Assembly (NCBI GenBank): GCA_002415785.1
Contig: DIAJ01000027.1
Coordinates: 62,001 to 126,000, forward strand
DNA from: Flavobacteriales bacterium UBA5081
GTDB taxonomy: Bacteria > Bacteroidota > Bacteroidia > Flavobacteriales_E > Vicingaceae
Direction of reading: 5' to 3'
DNA length: 64,000 nt
The notes under the pieces were generated by a model. It made no database searches, had not been told where the DNA came from, and saw only the letters and a program-made list of their open reading frames with translations. Made by a program: the position numbers and the translations under genes. Below, in pieces: positions 62,784-64,000 of the stretch. The stretch's first letter is position 1, and every line of letters starts with the position of its first letter.

Positions 62784-64000
62784 ATGAAGTTAAAAGCCGA
62801 TTTAAAAACACAAATACAAGCTGCTCCTAAAAAGCCGGGAGTATACCAATATTATGATTTAGATGGTAAAATTTTATATATCGGCAAAGCCAAAAACTTA
62901 AAAAACAGAGTTCAATCCTACTTTAACAACGATAAAGGAAAAAGTGGGAAAACCAGACTTTTGGTCAAAAAAATAAACAGCATCAATTACATTGTTACGG
63001 AAACAGAAATGGATGCTTTGCTACTGGAAAACAATCTCATAAAAAAGCATCAACCTCGCTACAATGTAATGCTGAAGGACGATAAAACCTATCCTTGGAT
63101 TTGCATAAAAAAAGAACCTTTTCCTCGCATATTCAAAACACGAAACTTAATCAAAGACGGCTCGGAGTATTATGGTCCTTATGCTTCTGTAAGCATGATG
63201 AACACCATTTTAGATTTAATTCGCAAAAACTACAAATTACGCACTTGCTCCTACCACCTCAGTAGTGAGAATATTGAAAAAGGAAAGTTTCGCCTTTGTT
63301 TAGAGTATCATATTGGCAATTGCAAAGGTCCGTGTGAAGGCTTACAATCAGAAGAAGAGTATGAAGAGAGTTTAAATGAAATTAGAAACATTATTAAAGG
63401 AAATGTAGCTGTCGTTAAAAGAGAATTAAAATCTGCTATGCTAACAGCTGCAGAAAAATTGGAGTTTGAACGCGCAGAAGAGCTGAAAAAAAAATGGGAA
63501 GCTTTCGACAATTTCCAAGCAAAATCAACGGTTGTAAGTCCAAGTATTCACAATGTGGATGTTTTTTCCTTTTTAGAAGATAAAGATTTGGCATACATTA
63601 ATTACATGAAAGTGAATAGTGGAGCCATTATTCAAAGTCATACCTTAGAACTAAAGAAAAAACTGGACGAAAGCCCGGAAGAACTTTTAGAAATTGGCAT
63701 AACAGAACTGAGAGATCGCTTTAAAAGTAATTCAAATGAAATTATTGTCCCTTTCTTACCAGATTTTAAGGAAGAAAACATTGTTTTTCATCGACCACAG
63801 CGTGGCGAAAAGCGCAAGTTGTTAGAACTTTCAGAGCGAAATGCCAAGTATTTTATGCTAGAGCGCAGAAAGCAACAAGTAAAAACAGATCCTGAGCGGC
63901 ACACTAATCGCATTTTGGAGGGCATGCAAAAAGATTTGCGTTTAAGTGAGCTGCCTCGACATATTGAATGCTTTGACAACTCAAATATACAAGGGAGTAA
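62784..64000 (+). CDS. uvrC: Excinuclease ABC subunit C, C-terminus cut by window edge
   Basis: The frame begins at the ATG at 62784 (MKLKADLKTQIQAAP) and is open to the window end (405 codons), so the C-terminal RNase-H-like and HhH domains are only partly present or missing. The GIY-YIG nuclease domain is clear: KPGVYQYYDLDGKILYIGKA and KNRVQSYFNN. TDALLLE-like ETEMDALLLENNLIKKHQPRYN and the UVR motif (KLEFERAEELKKKW) follow. UvrC makes the two incisions of nucleotide-excision repair. It is divergent from the light-responsive regulator with 111 bp between them. Confidence 0.95.
   Translation, partial: MKLKADLKTQIQAAPKKPGVYQYYDLDGKILYIGKAKNLKNRVQSYFNNDKGKSGKTRLLVKKINSINYIVTETEMDALLLENNLIKKHQPRYNVMLKDDKTYPWICIKKEPFPRIFKTRNLIKDGSEYYGPYASVSMMNTILDLIRKNYKLRTCSYHLSSENIEKGKFRLCLEYHIGNCKGPCEGLQSEEEYEESLNEIRNIIKGNVAVVKRELKSAMLTAAEKLEFERAEELKKKWEAFDNFQAKSTVVSPSIHNVDVFSFLEDKDLAYINYMKVNSGAIIQSHTLELKKKLDESPEELLEIGITELRDRFKSNSNEIIVPFLPDFKEENIVFHRPQRGEKRKLLELSERNAKYFMLERRKQQVKTDPERHTNRILEGMQKDLRLSELPRHIECFDNSNIQGS

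Noticed and set aside
1..64000. tRNA, rRNA, insertion sequences, prophage or integrative elements
   Set aside because: No tRNA-like cloverleaf in the short intergenic regions was noticed, and there is no transposase, integrase or phage structural gene among the reading frames.

Overview
The window is AT-rich bacterial DNA from a member of the Bacteroidota, most likely a flavobacterium-type marine or freshwater organism. The evidence is several secreted proteins with type IX secretion (T9SS) C-terminal sorting domains, a SprB-like giant adhesin followed by a PorP/SprF-family partner, a DUF4270 lipoprotein next to a GT5-type glycogen synthase half-protein and glmS, the absence of obvious Shine-Dalgarno sites, and TAnnTTTG -7 boxes just ahead of several genes. 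Assignments rest on reading motifs by eye; no database search was run.

Layout. 1-2.5 kb: two tandem, paralogous PKD-repeat T9SS proteins on the minus strand, the first cut by the window edge. 2.7-5.5 kb: a TonB-type protein, a 34-bp perfect palindrome, a cyclase/formamidase-like enzyme and a secreted protein of uncertain family. 5.5-9.1 kb (minus): sorbosone-dehydrogenase-like lipoprotein, double peptide ABC ATPase, PolB-like exonuclease. 9.1-12.9 kb (minus): a signalling operon of membrane PP2C/SpoIIE phosphatase, TPR protein, YfiR-like protein and a very basic lipoprotein. 12.9-16 kb: universal stress protein and an RprXY-like two-component system. 16.3-22.4 kb (plus): aldehyde dehydrogenase, a membrane protein, two paralogous TPR+SPOR proteins and a second PP2C/SpoIIE phosphatase. 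22.4-24.6 kb: two small lipoproteins, superoxide dismutase and a TM2 protein whose signal-peptide codons contain a terminator-like hairpin. 24.6-28.6 kb (minus): glmS, DUF4270, glycogen synthase half. 28.7-34 kb (plus): panC, UPF0104-type flippase, heptose-1-P adenylyltransferase, TPR protein, radA, polysaccharide deacetylase.

34-50.3 kb (minus) is dominated by one gene of about 15.2 kb encoding a SprB-like adhesin with 62 repeats by my count and a type B T9SS sorting domain, in an operon with a PorP/SprF protein and a thioredoxin. Within the repeats a second pair of cysteines is present or absent together (18 of 62 repeats), suggesting an extra disulfide in a specialised C-terminal block.

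50.5-64 kb: metG, an EamA permease, then a light/oxidative-stress neighbourhood: SDR-DUF2867 protein, SRPBCC protein, photolyase, crtB, crtI, ECF sigma factor and a MerR-type regulator with a cobalamin-binding (CarH/LitR-like) domain, followed by divergent uvrC (cut by the window edge). Inverted repeats sharing a TGTTTA/TAAACA core sit at the promoters of the sigma factor and of merR/uvrC and are candidate operators.

No rRNA, tRNA, CRISPR array, insertion sequence or phage genes were recognised. The most interesting points are the cysteine covariation in the giant adhesin, the B12/light regulator with its putative operators, the two parallel phosphatase modules with envelope partner proteins, and the terminator embedded in the TM2 gene.
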